DNA of 64,000 nt from Charina bottae (lineage: Eukaryota > Chordata > Lepidosauria > Squamata > Charinaidae): positions 70,409,414-70,473,413 of the forward strand of contig JALMGJ010000002.1 of NCBI GenBank assembly GCA_023362775.1, read 5' to 3'. This document shows positions 1 through 10,929 of the stretch, piece by piece. Made by a program: the position numbers and the translations under genes. Positions within the stretch are counted from its first letter, which is position 1. Each line of letters starts with the position of its first letter. A model generated the notes under the pieces. The model was not told the origin of the DNA, searched no databases, and saw nothing but the letters and a program-made list of their open reading frames with translations.

Positions 1-1700
1 GCAGCGGTCCCCGAAAAATAATTTACAAGCGCACGGTAAATGCAGAAAAGAGCGAGCGGTGGCGGCAACCGGAGTGCCACGCTGCATCCCCCCAGCCACG
101 CACGCACATCGCTATCTCTTGTCCTCGCTCAGGCTCTGCTGCGGTTTCGCCCCCCCCCAACACACACACACACACACACACACACACCGTCGGCGAGCTC
201 CTGCCTACCTTTCCTCCCTTCCGAGGCACGGTGTGCCAGGGAGGAGTTCTCTCTAACGTACACACGCTCACTCCGAGCCACAGCAGAGCTGACAAGTGTT
301 AGAGCATCTCCAGCTCTTCCAGAAAGAGCGAGTCTTCTCTTTCCCCGCAATGCCCCCGCTCCGGTTTCCCTCCGCGCCGCGCATAGCCGCTACAGCCCCA
401 CGCGGTTCCATTCCAGGCTTTTCCTTTTCATTCCCTTCCCTTCCCTCTTGCCGGCGCGAACTACTACGCTACACACGCCCTTTTTGTCCATTCCAAAGGC
501 TGCCGGTTTCCTCTTTGGCCACTTTTTAATTGCAAACGCTCCACACGCCTCATTGTCAACTCTTTCCGCACCGAGCCAGCCAGCCAGTCTGCCTGCCTGC
601 CTGCCACGTTTTTCAGGGAAGGACTCAGCCAGTTTCCTCCCGAAGCCGATTTCCCCCCGCGAATCCTTTTCAGTTAGGCAAAACGCCCCTTCTCTCTCAC
701 CACCCATCCCATTCCACGCTGGTGTGTGTGCATATGTCTCTGTGTCACGCGCTTTCCTTAATTTATTATCACCCCAGTACACGCAAGCATCACCCCCCCC
801 CCCCAAATAGCAGCAGTGTAGCGGCGGCGATCCCACCCAGCCAAAGAATCCAGCAAACTCCGCTTCCCTCCCGCAGGCGAGCCATAAATAAATAAATAAC
901 GAAAGCGGTCTCGCCGCGTGCGGGGCTGCAGATCTCTCCCAGCAAAGCAGCACAGGCTTCCCCCGAGCGAAGAAAGCCTCGCAATCCCCCGGCTGCGCGT
1001 GCCTCGCTCTCACCGTCGCTGTGTGTAAATGAGTCGCCTCTTGTACGGGGCGCAACTATTACGGAGCCAAGCTGGGGAAATACATTGCGATGCGCTCACC
1101 CTCCCTTTGCAACCACCTTTCTCCCTCTACACAAAATTGTATACACGCACACCGCTACACGTATTAAAAATCGGCACTGTGGAAGAGCTAAAAGAGGAAA
1201 GTTCGATGGTGTGACTTACAGTTTGCATCGGCGCTTGATTCGAATGTACCAGCCATCATTACATTCCACACCATGCAGCCCCCCGCTGGAACTCGGGGCT
1301 CGGAGCCTTGATCGTGTCGCTGCTGCCGCTGCCCAGCATGAATGGAATGCAGCGCGGGGTTCCAATGGAACTCCAGCCTCGCTCTGACTTCCCAGGGAGA
1401 CAGACTGAGACACACATTCAAAGGGCTGCTGCTAGTCAGCTCTTCTTCTCGCTTTCGCCTCTAGAGGGCGTTCAGACCTGTGCGTATCCGCGCACAAGAG
1501 GAGGAGAGAGGAGAATGAAGAACAGGAGAAGGGAGGCCCAGATGCCACAAGAGGCTGGCGCCTTCTTAAAAAGGCAATGCCACCATCGTATCCCTTAAAG
1601 CGGCAATGCTCGCTGAGGTAAAAGAAAAACCGGAGGGGCGGCTTGTGCCGGGGGGGGGGGCGGGGGGCGCGTAGCAGGAAAATTCAGAACAAGCACAGAT
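1..1700. promoter_or_regulatory. GC/CpG-rich island, candidate promoter or 5' end of an adjacent gene
   Basis: This stretch is much richer in G+C and CpG than the AT-rich DNA that follows from about 1700. It has many CpGs, long pyrimidine-rich blocks and GC clusters (for example 900-1020 and 1290-1330), and ends near a G-run around 1650-1671. Such islands in vertebrates usually mark promoters and first exons. Long open frames cross it (the longest is 40-810 on +), but they consist of low-complexity Pro/Ser/His-rich sequence and are open because the strand is C-rich and short of stops. I recognise no protein in them. The island touches the window edge, so the gene may lie to the left. Direction cannot be read from sequence alone. 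Confidence 0.5.
160..188. repeat. (CA)n microsatellite
   Basis: About 14 uninterrupted CA units preceded by a C run, inside the GC-rich island. Confidence 0.95.
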
Positions 1701-2866
1701 CGGATTTAGGACGGACAGCCGTGCTCTTAACACCACTTTCCCGTCGTTCCTTAGTAAGAAGTGGGACTGCACGCCCATTTTAAACACTTAAAAAAGGAGG
1801 CGAAATAGAACCACTTGTAAATAAATCCCACTGAATTTCGTGCACCTTACATTTTAGGTAAGGCTGATCAGAAGGCAACCAAAGGAAAGGCTGTTGCTCT
1901 TGTTTTTTAAACAAGTGGTGCATACAATTTAGAACTGAATGAAAAAGCTTTTTCACTCAATGCAGAACCGATTTTAAAAATGGCTCTTTTCTGTGTTTTA
2001 TTCCACATTAATAAGATGCTCAGAGTGATGTATTCCCTTGAAAATACACTTACAATAGGAATTACATTTATTTAATTTTATTTATTTATTTCTAAGATTT
2101 ATTGGTTGGTTGGTATCTAATAGCGCTCAGTGTGGCATATAATAAAAACAGAAATAAAATCTGGAATCCATATAAATCAAATCAAAAGCAGGCTAAGAAA
2201 ACAATCTGTTAAAAGCAGCAATTAGTTATCATAGCGTACAGTATAATTCTCTGCATGTTTACTAAGAAGCAAATTATACTGAGTCCAGTGGCAATTATTC
2301 CCCAAGTATATGTATTCTGTGCATACAGAATTGCAGTTGATTTCATTTCTCAGAGCAGTTATGGCCTGGTTTTGTCAAAAACCAAACCTTAAACTTTCAT
2401 TGTCAGTACAATCATTATATCAAGTCCTTCCAACATCAGAGAGAGAACCTGCATTCCACCCTCCCCCAACAGCCATTCTTTACACTATGATACACCTGGG
2501 GCTTTTCTTCCCCCCCCCCCCCCCCATAAATCACTAACTTACGATGCAGGCCATCTCCCATTGATTTTTTATAAAGCTGAGCTAGGCTGAGATCCAAAGC
2601 GCATTTCCTGGGAAGCAAATTCTGTTGAAATGGGATTTTCTTCTCTTTAGAACCAGGACATAAAAGAGCAAGGGTCAAAGAGAAGCAATTAATCTTGCAA
2701 GTTCTGATATTTCAAAAATACAAAGTGTTTTTTTTAAATGTTCATGTTTTCCATCAATAGAGAATAATCTTTTTCTATGCTAGCTCACAGCACCAACAAC
2801 AGGTAGGAATCGGAAGCTTTTCACTGGCATCAAACTAGGAAAATATGTTAAAAGATAAGTATTGTA
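1701..2866. other. Intergenic AT-rich DNA, nothing recognised
   Basis: AT-rich sequence with a short (TTTA)n-like patch near 2069-2090 and a C run at 2511-2525. I see no exon, RNA gene or intact repeat. Confidence 0.6.
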
Positions 2867-3213
2867 TTGCACTTTAAAGGTAAAGGTTCCCCTACACAGT
2901 CGTGTCTGACTCTAGGGGCCGGTGCTCATCTCCGTTTCTTAGCCGAAGAGCCAGTGTTGTAGGAAGACGCTTCCGCGGTCATGTGGCTGGCATGACGCGC
3001 ACGGAACGCTGTTACCTTCCCACCGAAGTGGTACCTATTTATCTACTTGCATTTGCATGCTTTCGAATTGCTAGGTTGGCAAGAGCTGGGGCTAGTGCAG
3101 GAGCTCACTCCGCATGCAGGGCTAGGATCTCGAACCTCCAAACTTGCGACCTTCTGATGGACAAGCCTGGCATCTTAACCGCTGAGCCACTGCACCCCAT
3201 ATTTTGCACTTTA
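2867..3213 (-). repeat. tRNA-derived SINE with BovB-like 3' end (minus orientation)
   Basis: A full-length copy of a squamate tRNA-derived SINE in reverse orientation. Its tRNA-like head is at the right (about 3120-3199, ending in a complement of GGCTCAG). Its 3' tail is at the left, with the AAAGGTAAAGG repeat followed by CAGTCGTGTCTGACTCTAG. The flanks share TTGCACTTTA (2867-2876 and 3204-3213), a likely target-site duplication. The same family recurs at 10073, 45802, 46582 and 50052. RNA polymerase III would have made its transcript; it is not a functional tRNA gene. Confidence 0.88.
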
Positions 3214-3365
3214 TGTATGTACAGTATATATAAAGGAGGGCAGCATACAGTCAGAAAAAAACCTCCAACTAGTGTGACGGCAACCTGTAATGCTGCCCTA
3301 AGTAACACAGCATATCTGCAACTCAAATCATGTTTGTGAAACTATCAGAATACTTCCATCTTCTC

Positions 3366-3475
3366 CAATCTGGTTCCTTCTAGATATGCTGGACAGATTC
3401 TTTAGTTCCCAACCAGCTTGCTGTGCATTATGGAAGTTAATGTTCAACATATATAGAAGGCACCAGTTTGGCCAA
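3366..3475. repeat. Degenerate palindromic MITE (hAT-like, old family)
   Basis: The left side (CTGGTTCCTTCTAGATATG) and the right side (CATATATAGAAGGCACCAG) are imperfect reverse complements. The core resembles the reptile palindromic elements that carry an ACTACAACTCCCA-type centre. Related remnants lie at 28849, 33538, 35888 and 60825. It is too diverged to find a target duplication. Confidence 0.4.
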
Positions 3476-4482
3476 GTCTGTGAAGTCAGGAACCTAAAAT
3501 ATGTATTCGTCCAGAAACATGGAAAGCAGTGGACATTGAATTCTGCCTCTGTTCTATAAGTGGTTCCCACCTCTGTGTAACCTTTAGAAGCTATTTCCTC
3601 CTGGGATGAACCTCCAAATTCCTTTCCCAGATGCCAGTGGGCTGCTTGTAAAGACTGTGTGGCGGAGCTGAACTGATCTGTCTGAATTGGAACAGATAGA
3701 GAAAGGGTCTCTTATTATAGAGATACTATTTCTGAGAATTAAAATATGCAGGTTAAACTATGGAAGGTTTATCATGCACATTGCTCTGCTTCTCTTGTTA
3801 TAACTCTACCCACTGAATTTTAATATTCTAAAAATGACAAAGAAATCTACCTACTGCCTCAAAAGCACTCTGAATTTTATATCCCCCTCCCCACCCCAAC
3901 AGTTCAGAGGGAAAGATTTTTCTCAAGAATTGACATTCAACAGCTATGATTTTATAAAATGACTAAGGGATGTTGGGAACTTACTGAACCTGAGAGTCAC
4001 TCAAGTGTTATTAGATGATGAGTGATCAGGCTGTTTAACTCTCCACTTGATGCCAACAGATGCCGATGCCAAAAAAACCTTATTTGTAGATGATCACATT
4101 TCACTCCAGCTTCTTCGCTGAAAAGCAGTCAAGTATAAACCATCCATTGGTATAGCAGGAGATTTGTCCCAGAGTTGCCCCAATTAAATGGTGTTTGGGT
4201 ATTTTGAAGTATTATGGGGGGATGGGTTTCAAAAAGTTAAGAGGATGGCTACAGCTGCTATTCCATAATTCCCAGTCATCTGGGCCAAGCTTTTGGGGGA
4301 GATCTACTGCAGTTGTTCTGCAGTACCTACTGTATGTGGCCAATGCCCTCCAGGGTAGGGAAATTAATTAATTAACCACATTGCTGTATTAAATGTCTGT
4401 CCATCTAAATGTTTTAAAAGAAAAATGTAGCTGCCCATGCTAGTTCTGACATGCACTGTCATCTCCATTACTGTATATGTTA

Positions 4483-4488
<6 letters not shown>
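3476..4488. other. Intergenic DNA, nothing recognised
   Basis: AT-rich unique-looking sequence with short open frames only. No repeat or exon could be supported. Confidence 0.6.

Positions 4489-4538
<50 letters not shown>
4489..4538. repeat. (CT)n microsatellite
   Basis: About 25 uninterrupted CT dinucleotides. Confidence 0.97.
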
Positions 4539-4543
<5 letters not shown>

Positions 4544-4674
4544 TTGTTGCAGTTAGGAGTTTGGTTCTTACAGTGCTACTGACAAGATTAGCCTCCTATT
4601 AGGATACTATTTATCATTAAGGTCACCAGTTGGCTTCACAAAATCCAATAACCACCCTGGTTAAGCCCATTCAG

Positions 4675-4830
4675 CCTCCATAAGAATAGCAGACTGGGGT
4701 CAGAGATGCTTGGGTTCAAATAGCCATTTAACCACGCTGTCCCTTGGGTGTCTGTTTCTCAGCCTAACATACTTCACAAGGTTATGGGTATCACAAATGG
4801 GGAATGCTCTGAGTAGCATCTTGAGCTTCT
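4675..4830 (+). repeat. MIR-like CORE-SINE remnant
   Basis: The order of GCAGACTGGGGTCAGAG, then GGGTTCAAATAG, then CTGTTTCTCAGCCTAACATA and a TTCACAAGGTTATG block matches the layout of MIR-type SINEs. A better copy in reverse orientation lies at 10930-11190. It is heavily diverged. Confidence 0.45.
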
Positions 4831-5196
4831 TGGATTTTGTTTCTTCTTATAAAATGTGGGTGTGAGTGTGAAATGGAAGCTAAGCCACCAGCCTACTTTG
4901 GTGGTGACAAACATGTTCTAGAGCTCTTTCCAAATTTGCACAAAGGTGTTGGGTGGGGTACAACTCCTTCTCAACAGATCCAGCCAAAGTTTGCATTGTC
5001 AGCTTGAGCAGCTGCTATTTTACGCCCTCAGCACAAAACTTTCTATATTCAGTATGGTCACTTAACATGGAGATAAAATTGTAAGAAAGAAAAAAATAAT
5101 AAATGCCATAAAAAAGATTAACTATCAGTTTCAGTTTATTAATTCTCTTTTAAAAGTGCATTCCATGCTGGCCACTTTTATCATCTCTTTTCTTTC
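4831..5196. other. Intergenic DNA, nothing recognised
   Basis: No gene, RNA or repeat that I can support. Confidence 0.6.
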
Positions 5197-5197
5197 C

Positions 5198-5252
<55 letters not shown>

Positions 5253-5254
5253 TC
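5197..5254. repeat. (CTTT)n microsatellite
   Basis: About 13 uninterrupted CTTT units in a longer pyrimidine tract. Confidence 0.97.
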
Positions 5255-5957
5255 CCCCTTCTTCTTATCAGTTCAGAAACAATGTTGTTTCTCTTGGTGA
5301 GCATTCAGACCTTCTTTGATTGGTCAGTTGTGCCTTTTCCTCTTGGCCTTCCCAGTTCTGTTTCAGCTGCTGGGGGAAATTAATTTGTCTCTATCTCTGT
5401 TTATTAGTCTGCAGACTGGCATTACAAGGTTTATCACCTCTTGGAAGCAGGGGAGGAAAGGAGGAGGATCTCTGGTGCAGCCATACAATCAGCAGCAGCA
5501 AAGGTTTGTAGAATTCTGCTGTGGCAACACAAGCTCTTTTCCAAAAGTTAAAATAAATACACAAGGAAAAGTTAAGAGTATCAGAGGTAATATGCTGCAT
5601 GTCATACAACTGCATGTAATAGAGTTCTGTTACTTCAAAAAGGAAAACAAGCAAGGAATTTGGAGTGGGGAAATGGCAGTGAAGGAATGGGGGTGCTGGA
5701 GAGGGGAAGGTTTTAATCTTTGTCTGTTTGCTCCTCTTCCACTCATAATCAGTAATCACCCTCTGAAACAGCTTTTCCCCTATGGATGCCAAGAGCACAT
5801 TAGCCCCTAAGAACCACTAAAATCAGTGTTATTTAAAGCTTCAAACTGAAGCACAACAATTGAGCTGACATAATACACTAATATGCTAAGTCATAATGAG
5901 CACGTGGTTTATTCAATAACCACTGGGTAAGCAAGCTATACCTGGAAAAAATCTAAG
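5255..5957. other. Intergenic DNA, nothing recognised
   Basis: Short open frames on both strands (for example 5316-5810 on +) have no recognisable domain and are not supported by any codon or splice pattern. Confidence 0.55.
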
Positions 5958-6000
5958 TGGTCACTAAGAGTCGAGCCCAACTTGATGGCACATAATCAAT
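5958..6000 (+). repeat. 3' tip of an RTE-clade LINE
   Basis: AGAGTCGAGCCCAACTTGAT followed by GGCACATAATCAAT matches, on the opposite strand, the 3' end of the RTE LINE at 14938-14990. Only the last about 40 bp are present. Confidence 0.55.
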
Positions 6001-6180
6001 TTAACTATGGCTTAGTAGGTTATGTTAGCACAAAGACAGAGAAAGCTTAGTTAAATACAGTAGGATTTCTGAGTAAATATGGGATTGCAGTAAAATAATT
6101 TGCAACAGTGTAATTGAACAATGTCCTATAAGCATCCTGGTTACAGTACAGGACGTTGATGCTCTTGATGTATTACAAGG

Positions 6181-6659
6181 ATCTAGGACAGAGCTTTCCA
6201 AACTGTGTGTCGCGACACGTTAGTGTTTCTGCTGCAGTGTCTGGGTGTGTCGCGGCTGCTGCTGCCTCCGAGCCCTGCCAGGATTCCGCGCAGGTCCTAG
6301 TGCCTGCCTTGTGCCTTGCTGCCTCCAAACCTGCTGTGATTCCGCGCAGGTCCTAGTGCCTGCCTTGTGCCTTGCTGCCTCCAAACCTGCTGTGATTCCG
6401 CGCAGGTCCTAGTGCCTGCCTTGTGCCCTGCTGCCTCCAAACCTGCCCTGCCAGGATTCCACGCAGGTCCTAGTGCCTGCCTTGTGCCTTGCTGCCTCCA
6501 AACCTGCTGTGATTCCACGCAGGTCCTAGTGCCTGCCTTGTGCCCTGCTGTAAGAGTGTGTCACGAAATGATGCCCTGCTGTAAGAGTGTGTCGCGAAAT
6601 GATGCATGTCTAAAAAGTGTGTCACCAACATGAAAAGTTTGGAAAGCTCTGATCTAGGA
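6181..6659. mobile_element. Non-autonomous hAT element with 8-bp target duplication
   Basis: The element occupies 6189-6651. It begins CAGAGCTTTCCAAACTGTG and ends CAAACTTTCC-type in reverse complement (AGTTTGGAAAGCTCTG), so it has terminal inverted repeats of about 16 bp. It is flanked by an exact 8-bp duplication ATCTAGGA (6181-6188 and 6652-6659), the hallmark of hAT transposition. The ends are not identical inside the first 16 bp: the left (A) end continues TGTGTCGCGACAC, and the right (B) end carries GTGTCACCAACATG. No transposase is encoded; the interior is a minisatellite. Members of the same family lie at 18748, 45092, 62255 and 62829. Confidence 0.93.
6280..6545. repeat. 56-bp minisatellite inside the hAT element
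   Basis: Nearly five copies of a unit of about 56 bp, reading GATTCCGCGCAGGTCCTAG, then TGCCTGCCTTGTGCC, then TTGCTGCCTCCAAACC. One copy carries a short CTGCC insertion near 6447. A second short tandem (unit AAGAGTGTGTCGCGAAATGA) follows at 6551-6620. Confidence 0.93.
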
Positions 6660-6726
6660 AAATACAGTAGTTGGTAGCCATTAAAAATGTATTCAAGAGG
6701 TCTTAGGATCAATTCTGCTTTTTATC

Positions 6727-6727
<1 letters not shown>

Positions 6728-6758
<31 letters not shown>
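6728..6758. repeat. (ATTG)n microsatellite
   Basis: About seven units of TTGA/ATTG, the same tail sequence that ends the RTE LINE at 14938. Confidence 0.9.
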
Positions 6759-7521
6759 GGGACCACAGCTAACAGCACACACCCCATTGGTCCATTTTGC
6801 CATGAGAATATGGGAAATGATTTCTTTTCTTTATCTGCACACCAGATGCCCAAAAGTTTTGAGGTTAAGAGGAGCATCCAATAAAAAACAGTTATTGTCA
6901 AATACCACCTTTAATTAAAGATATTTATGAAATCTATAGCTCAGGGTTATGCCAACCCTTCCTGCTGCAAATGCAATTGTAAAATAGCAAAGGAGGGGCA
7001 CAGATAGATCAGGATAAAAAGGAAAGAGAATTACACATTCAGGGGAAGCAAAAAAGAAGCCCACTAACAACAGCAAAAGCTGTTTTTAGCTACCACAATT
7101 ACCATTCATTAGCCCAACAATCAAACAAATGCATAGCCATTAATTTTAGGAAATAGCTCCAGTTTTTACTTCTTAACTCAGGAGTGTTTTGGGCCTGGGG
7201 GTGGTTGCTCCTCCTGTTACCCAGCAGGTCAGACACGTATTTCTAACTCTATATCGGAAGTTGTTCTCCTAGTGTGAGTACCAGTATCAACCAAAGGCAG
7301 TGCTAGCAGGAAACAATGGGAGTTGCAGGCCAGCACCAAACTTGGGAAAGGCTCATTTATGTGTCTTCCCTGCTGCTTTGTTGTCTGACGGTGATCACTG
7401 TCACATTAGCAGCGCAGTGGTCATATAGACTAGAGATGTGCATATCAAAGGCAAAAGCCCCCTTGCTTAAAATGATTTATGATGGTACTATTGTTTATAT
7501 ACCTAGTTAGATCACTGGACT
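6759..7521. other. Intergenic DNA, nothing recognised
   Basis: No gene, RNA or repeat that I can support. Confidence 0.6.
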
Positions 7522-7644
7522 ATCTAGTGCAGTGTTTCTCAACCTTGGCAACTTTAAGATGTGTCCCCATGCTGGCTGGGGAATTCTGGGAGTTGAAGTC
7601 CACACATCTTCAAGTTACCAAGGTTGAGAAACACTGATCTAGTG
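7522..7644. mobile_element. Palindromic hAT MITE (107 bp) with 8-bp target duplication
   Basis: Element at 7530-7636. Almost its whole length is an inverted repeat: CAGTGTTTCTCAACCTTGGC at the left mirrors GCCAAGGTTGAGAAACACTG-type sequence at the right, around a core of GGGGAATTCTGGGAGTTGA. It is flanked by ATCTAGTG on both sides (7522-7529, 7637-7644). A sister copy is at 41071-41180 and a half copy at 61877-61941. Confidence 0.93.
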
Positions 7645-8302
7645 TCAGGACCAGAGGGTAGTTGCCATCCAGGTTTGTAGTCTAAATTTTCTAGTCCTGC
7701 TGGAAAATATGAAGGATTGAATCTGCAGCCTTTAATTCTAAACCACCTTCAAGAATAGAACTGTATATCTTGCTAAGACTATTTGTTTCTCTTTCACCCC
7801 CTACCCCATACCTGCCTATCAAGATAACAACATTTCAAAACATGTTTAAGTTGCAGCTGTGATCAACAGAAGCAGATTAAACGACTCAGGAATTCAGTCC
7901 TGTACGTATCCGTGCAGAAGTAAGCCCCTCTGAATTCAATGGGGTAACTGCTACATGAGTAAAGATCCTTCTTTTAAAGGAGAAAATTGTTATGCTCAAT
8001 TTACTGATGCAGTTACATAAGGGGCCAAAAGGACAAGCATTGCAGCCCCTGCCCCACCAAATGACAATAGAAAATGTATTTCCCCAATATGTAAGTTAAG
8101 GAGAGAATGCAGTTCTAGCAACAAGTGTAGGAATACATGGGGTTGCCCACACACCCCTCTCTTTTCAGCTGTGAAATGCAAGAGAGAGAGAGGAGGCAAG
8201 TCCTTTGCCACCACTGAATTTTTCTCTTACAGAAACCTAAAATGACACCTCTGTCCCAATAGACTCACACACAGATTTAAAGGGTGAAATTATGATTCAA
8301 CC
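7645..8302. other. Intergenic DNA, nothing recognised
   Basis: No gene, RNA or repeat that I can support. Confidence 0.6.
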
Positions 8303-8484
8303 TCTAAATGCAGGGATGGAACTAGGGTCTGTGTCACCCGGGGCAAACATGGATTCCGCCCCCCCCCATGGGTTATTTTGTCATTTTGGCGCCCCCCAGG
8401 CGTCATTTTGGTGCACCCCCCAGCACGGCGCCTGGGGCACAAGTCCCGCTTGCCCCTCCCACTAGTTGCGGCCCTGTCTAAATG
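8303..8484. mobile_element. hAT MITE, GC-rich family with CAGGG ends
   Basis: Element at 8311-8476, beginning CAGGGATGGAACTAGGG and ending CTAGTTGCGGCCCTG, so the terminal repeats are roughly CAGGGCNGCAACTAG. It is flanked by TCTAAATG on both sides (8303-8310, 8477-8484). The interior is C-rich and repeats the phrase CATTTTGGCGCCCCCC. Two more copies, each with its own 8-bp duplication, are at 42686-42850 and 47234-47751. No coding capacity. Confidence 0.92.
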
Positions 8485-8502
8485 TGCTTGTGCATGTGCG
8501 CG

Positions 8503-8532
8503 CACACGCACACACACACACACACACACACA
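8503..8532. repeat. (CA)n microsatellite
   Basis: About 15 CA units after a CGCACACG run. Confidence 0.95.
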
Positions 8533-10060
8533 GAGCAGCTGCTCAAAAGTCTGAGAGATCTGTCAAAGCTTGCAAGAAAACCTGGCACTGCTTGGAACCC
8601 AGGCCAAATTCCCGGCAATTCAGCAGACATAGCCCTCCTAAGTGGAAGTCCTGGTCCCCTACCCTCCCTTTAGTGCATCAGCCTGAAGAGGCGGAATTTA
8701 ATACCTGCCTGATTGTAGCAGCACTGAAGAGCCTTGATTGAACATGTTCTCCTTTCAGGTGAGTGAGTGTGCCTCTTCTTTCTCGCTGTGTCTTTGGGCG
8801 CATTGCTTATTTGTGTATAGATTACGGCGCCTACCCTTAAAAGCTTTTAAGACAGAGGAGAAAAGAACAAATGAACCAATTCCAACTAAAAAAAAAATAG
8901 ACAGCATTAGGTTACCTTTCCATCACTCATTATTTTTCTTTTCTCCCCCTACCGTTTCATTTCCAAAGGCTAAATTTAGTGAATACTTTTCACATTAAAA
9001 ACTTGTCAGGTATTCATGTCCAAAGAGGCTTCTGGTTCAGTCTCTTGGGGGAGTTCCTGAGAAAGAGAAAGCTCTTAAAATGTATAACGGAGAAGGAAGG
9101 GAAAGATTTTAGCAATTCCTTTCCTCCCTCGATAAATTCAACTTTCTGGGTCCTTTAAAGAGAAAGAGACACCTTGGCCTCGTTCTCTGGTTACCAGGCT
9201 GTCTCGTAGGCATAATTTAACAAGTGCTTCCCACGCTGGGCATGACCTCTGAGTGAGTAACCTTCCCCCTCACCCCCCACCACTGCAGGCATCAATAACA
9301 ACAATGTAGTGTGTGTGTGTGTGTGTGTGTACGCGCACGCGTGCAAAGCTGGTAGAAGGGTGAGGGCCAGGCAAGGGGAGTAAATGTAGGGAAGATGAAG
9401 TGATGGGTGTGCTTAAACATTCTCAACCAAAAGGCACTGCGAGTCTCATAAAGTTGATTGTTTCTCAAGCAGTTTGTACAACCAGGCATTTGACTCTGGA
9501 AAGCAGTTCAAGCATGATAGTAGGGAGCTGCAACTATATCCTCAGTGGAAGGTGGGGAAGGTAGAATTATAAAAGGTGTGGGAGAATACAGGCCGGGTGG
9601 TTTATTTTGTTGAAGCTATATCCCAGCCATCAATTGCAGCTCAGAGTTTCTAGCAAGAATTCAAAAAGGTTATTTGTAACTATGTGATGCCCTGGCAAGC
9701 TTTGGTGGTGCCAACATCAGTGGGGGAGGAATGTTAACAGCAGTCCAAAGCCTTTCCCTGGGCAACTGTTCTGACCAATTTCTTCTTTCAAATGACTATA
9801 TGCAGAACGATTCAGCAAAGGAAAGTTACATTGGTAAAGACCTGAAAGCAAGGGGCCAGAATCTACAAACGGTTTTGATGCCCAGTGCATTTCCATAGAT
9901 CCCACCTGGCTCCGGCTGTTTAAAAAAAAAATCCACAGCTGAGACCCTTGGCTATCCTTCTAATTGCAAACCCAGAAGAAAGATGTAGATGGGGAAGAGC
10001 CACATCTTGGCCATGAGACTTGCAAACAGGCTGTTGGAAGAGTGGGGTGAATTAAGACCT
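8533..10060. other. Intergenic DNA with one (TG)n microsatellite
   Basis: A (TG)n run of about 10 units lies at 9308-9331. The rest shows no recognisable exon, RNA gene or repeat. Confidence 0.6.
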
Positions 10061-10418
10061 TGATTCACCATAGTAAAGGTAAAGGTTCCCCCCGCACATT
10101 TGTGCAGTCGTGTCCGACTCTAGGGGCCGGTGCTCATCTCCGTTTGTTAGCCGAAGAGCCAGCGTTGTCCGAAGACGCTTCCGCGGTCATGTGGCCGGCA
10201 TGACGCACGTGGAACGCTGTTACCTACCCACCGAAGTGGTACCTATTAATCTACTTGCATTCGCATGCTTTCGAATTGCTAGGTTGGCAAGAGCTGGAGC
10301 TAGTGCAGGAGCTCACTCTGCACGCAGGGCTAGGGATTCGAACCTCTGAACTTGCAATCTTCCGATCAACAAGCCTGGCGTCTTACCCGCTGAGCCACCA
10401 CGCCCCTGATTCACCATA
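10061..10418 (-). repeat. tRNA-derived SINE, full length, with target duplication
   Basis: Element at 10073-10406 in reverse orientation: AAAGGTAAAGG tail at the left, BovB-like AGTCGTGTCCGACTCTAG at about 10107-10124, tRNA-like head at the right ending in the complement of GGCTCAGCGG. An exact 12-bp duplication TGATTCACCATA flanks it (10061-10072 and 10407-10418), as expected for LINE-mediated insertion. Confidence 0.93.
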
Positions 10419-10542
10419 CTACTTAGCAAAACTGGACGAACCAAACAGTGTATTTTGTTGATCAGACCTATTGTGATATAAAGCCAACCTTCACAGAATA
10501 AACACTCAGTTGCATCCACATGCTCCATCAAATTCACAGAGA

Positions 10543-10608
10543 TTTCCTTCCAAATATATGCATGTGAAGGATTGTTTTCCTTCCAAATATATGCATGTGA
10601 AGGATTGT
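10543..10608. repeat. 33-bp tandem duplication
   Basis: Two head-to-tail copies of a 33-bp unit that includes CCTTCCAAATATATGCATG and TGAAGGATTGT, with no visible difference between copies, so the duplication is probably recent. Confidence 0.9.
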
Positions 10609-10929
10609 ACTGTTTATCAACTTCACCACTAGAGAAGATAACACACAAATAATTGCCTTGTGGGTAATACTGTATTGTGGCATTTCAGAACAGAAGAAAT
10701 AGTTTCAGGCAAAGAGACAAGGCAAACTAACTGATACAATGTTTTAATGGGATGTGAGTTGGTGACCTGGGGTGGCATCACTGGGCACTTGCCAAACGTT
10801 AACAGGCAGTCTGGATAAGCAAACTGAATTCAGTGACCTTAGAACTTGGCAAATGATACTTGGTTCAGAGCAAAAGAGTTTTGGTAAATCAAAACTCTTT
10901 AGAGCAGTGCAGTGGCTGAGATCACATGC
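10609..10929. other. Intergenic DNA, nothing recognised
   Basis: No gene, RNA or repeat that I can support. Confidence 0.55.

Noticed and set aside
40..810. 256-codon open frame on + with overlapping frames on both strands
   Set aside because: Low-complexity Pro/Ser/His composition in a C-rich island; five frames are open at once and no domain is recognisable, so openness is a base-composition effect.
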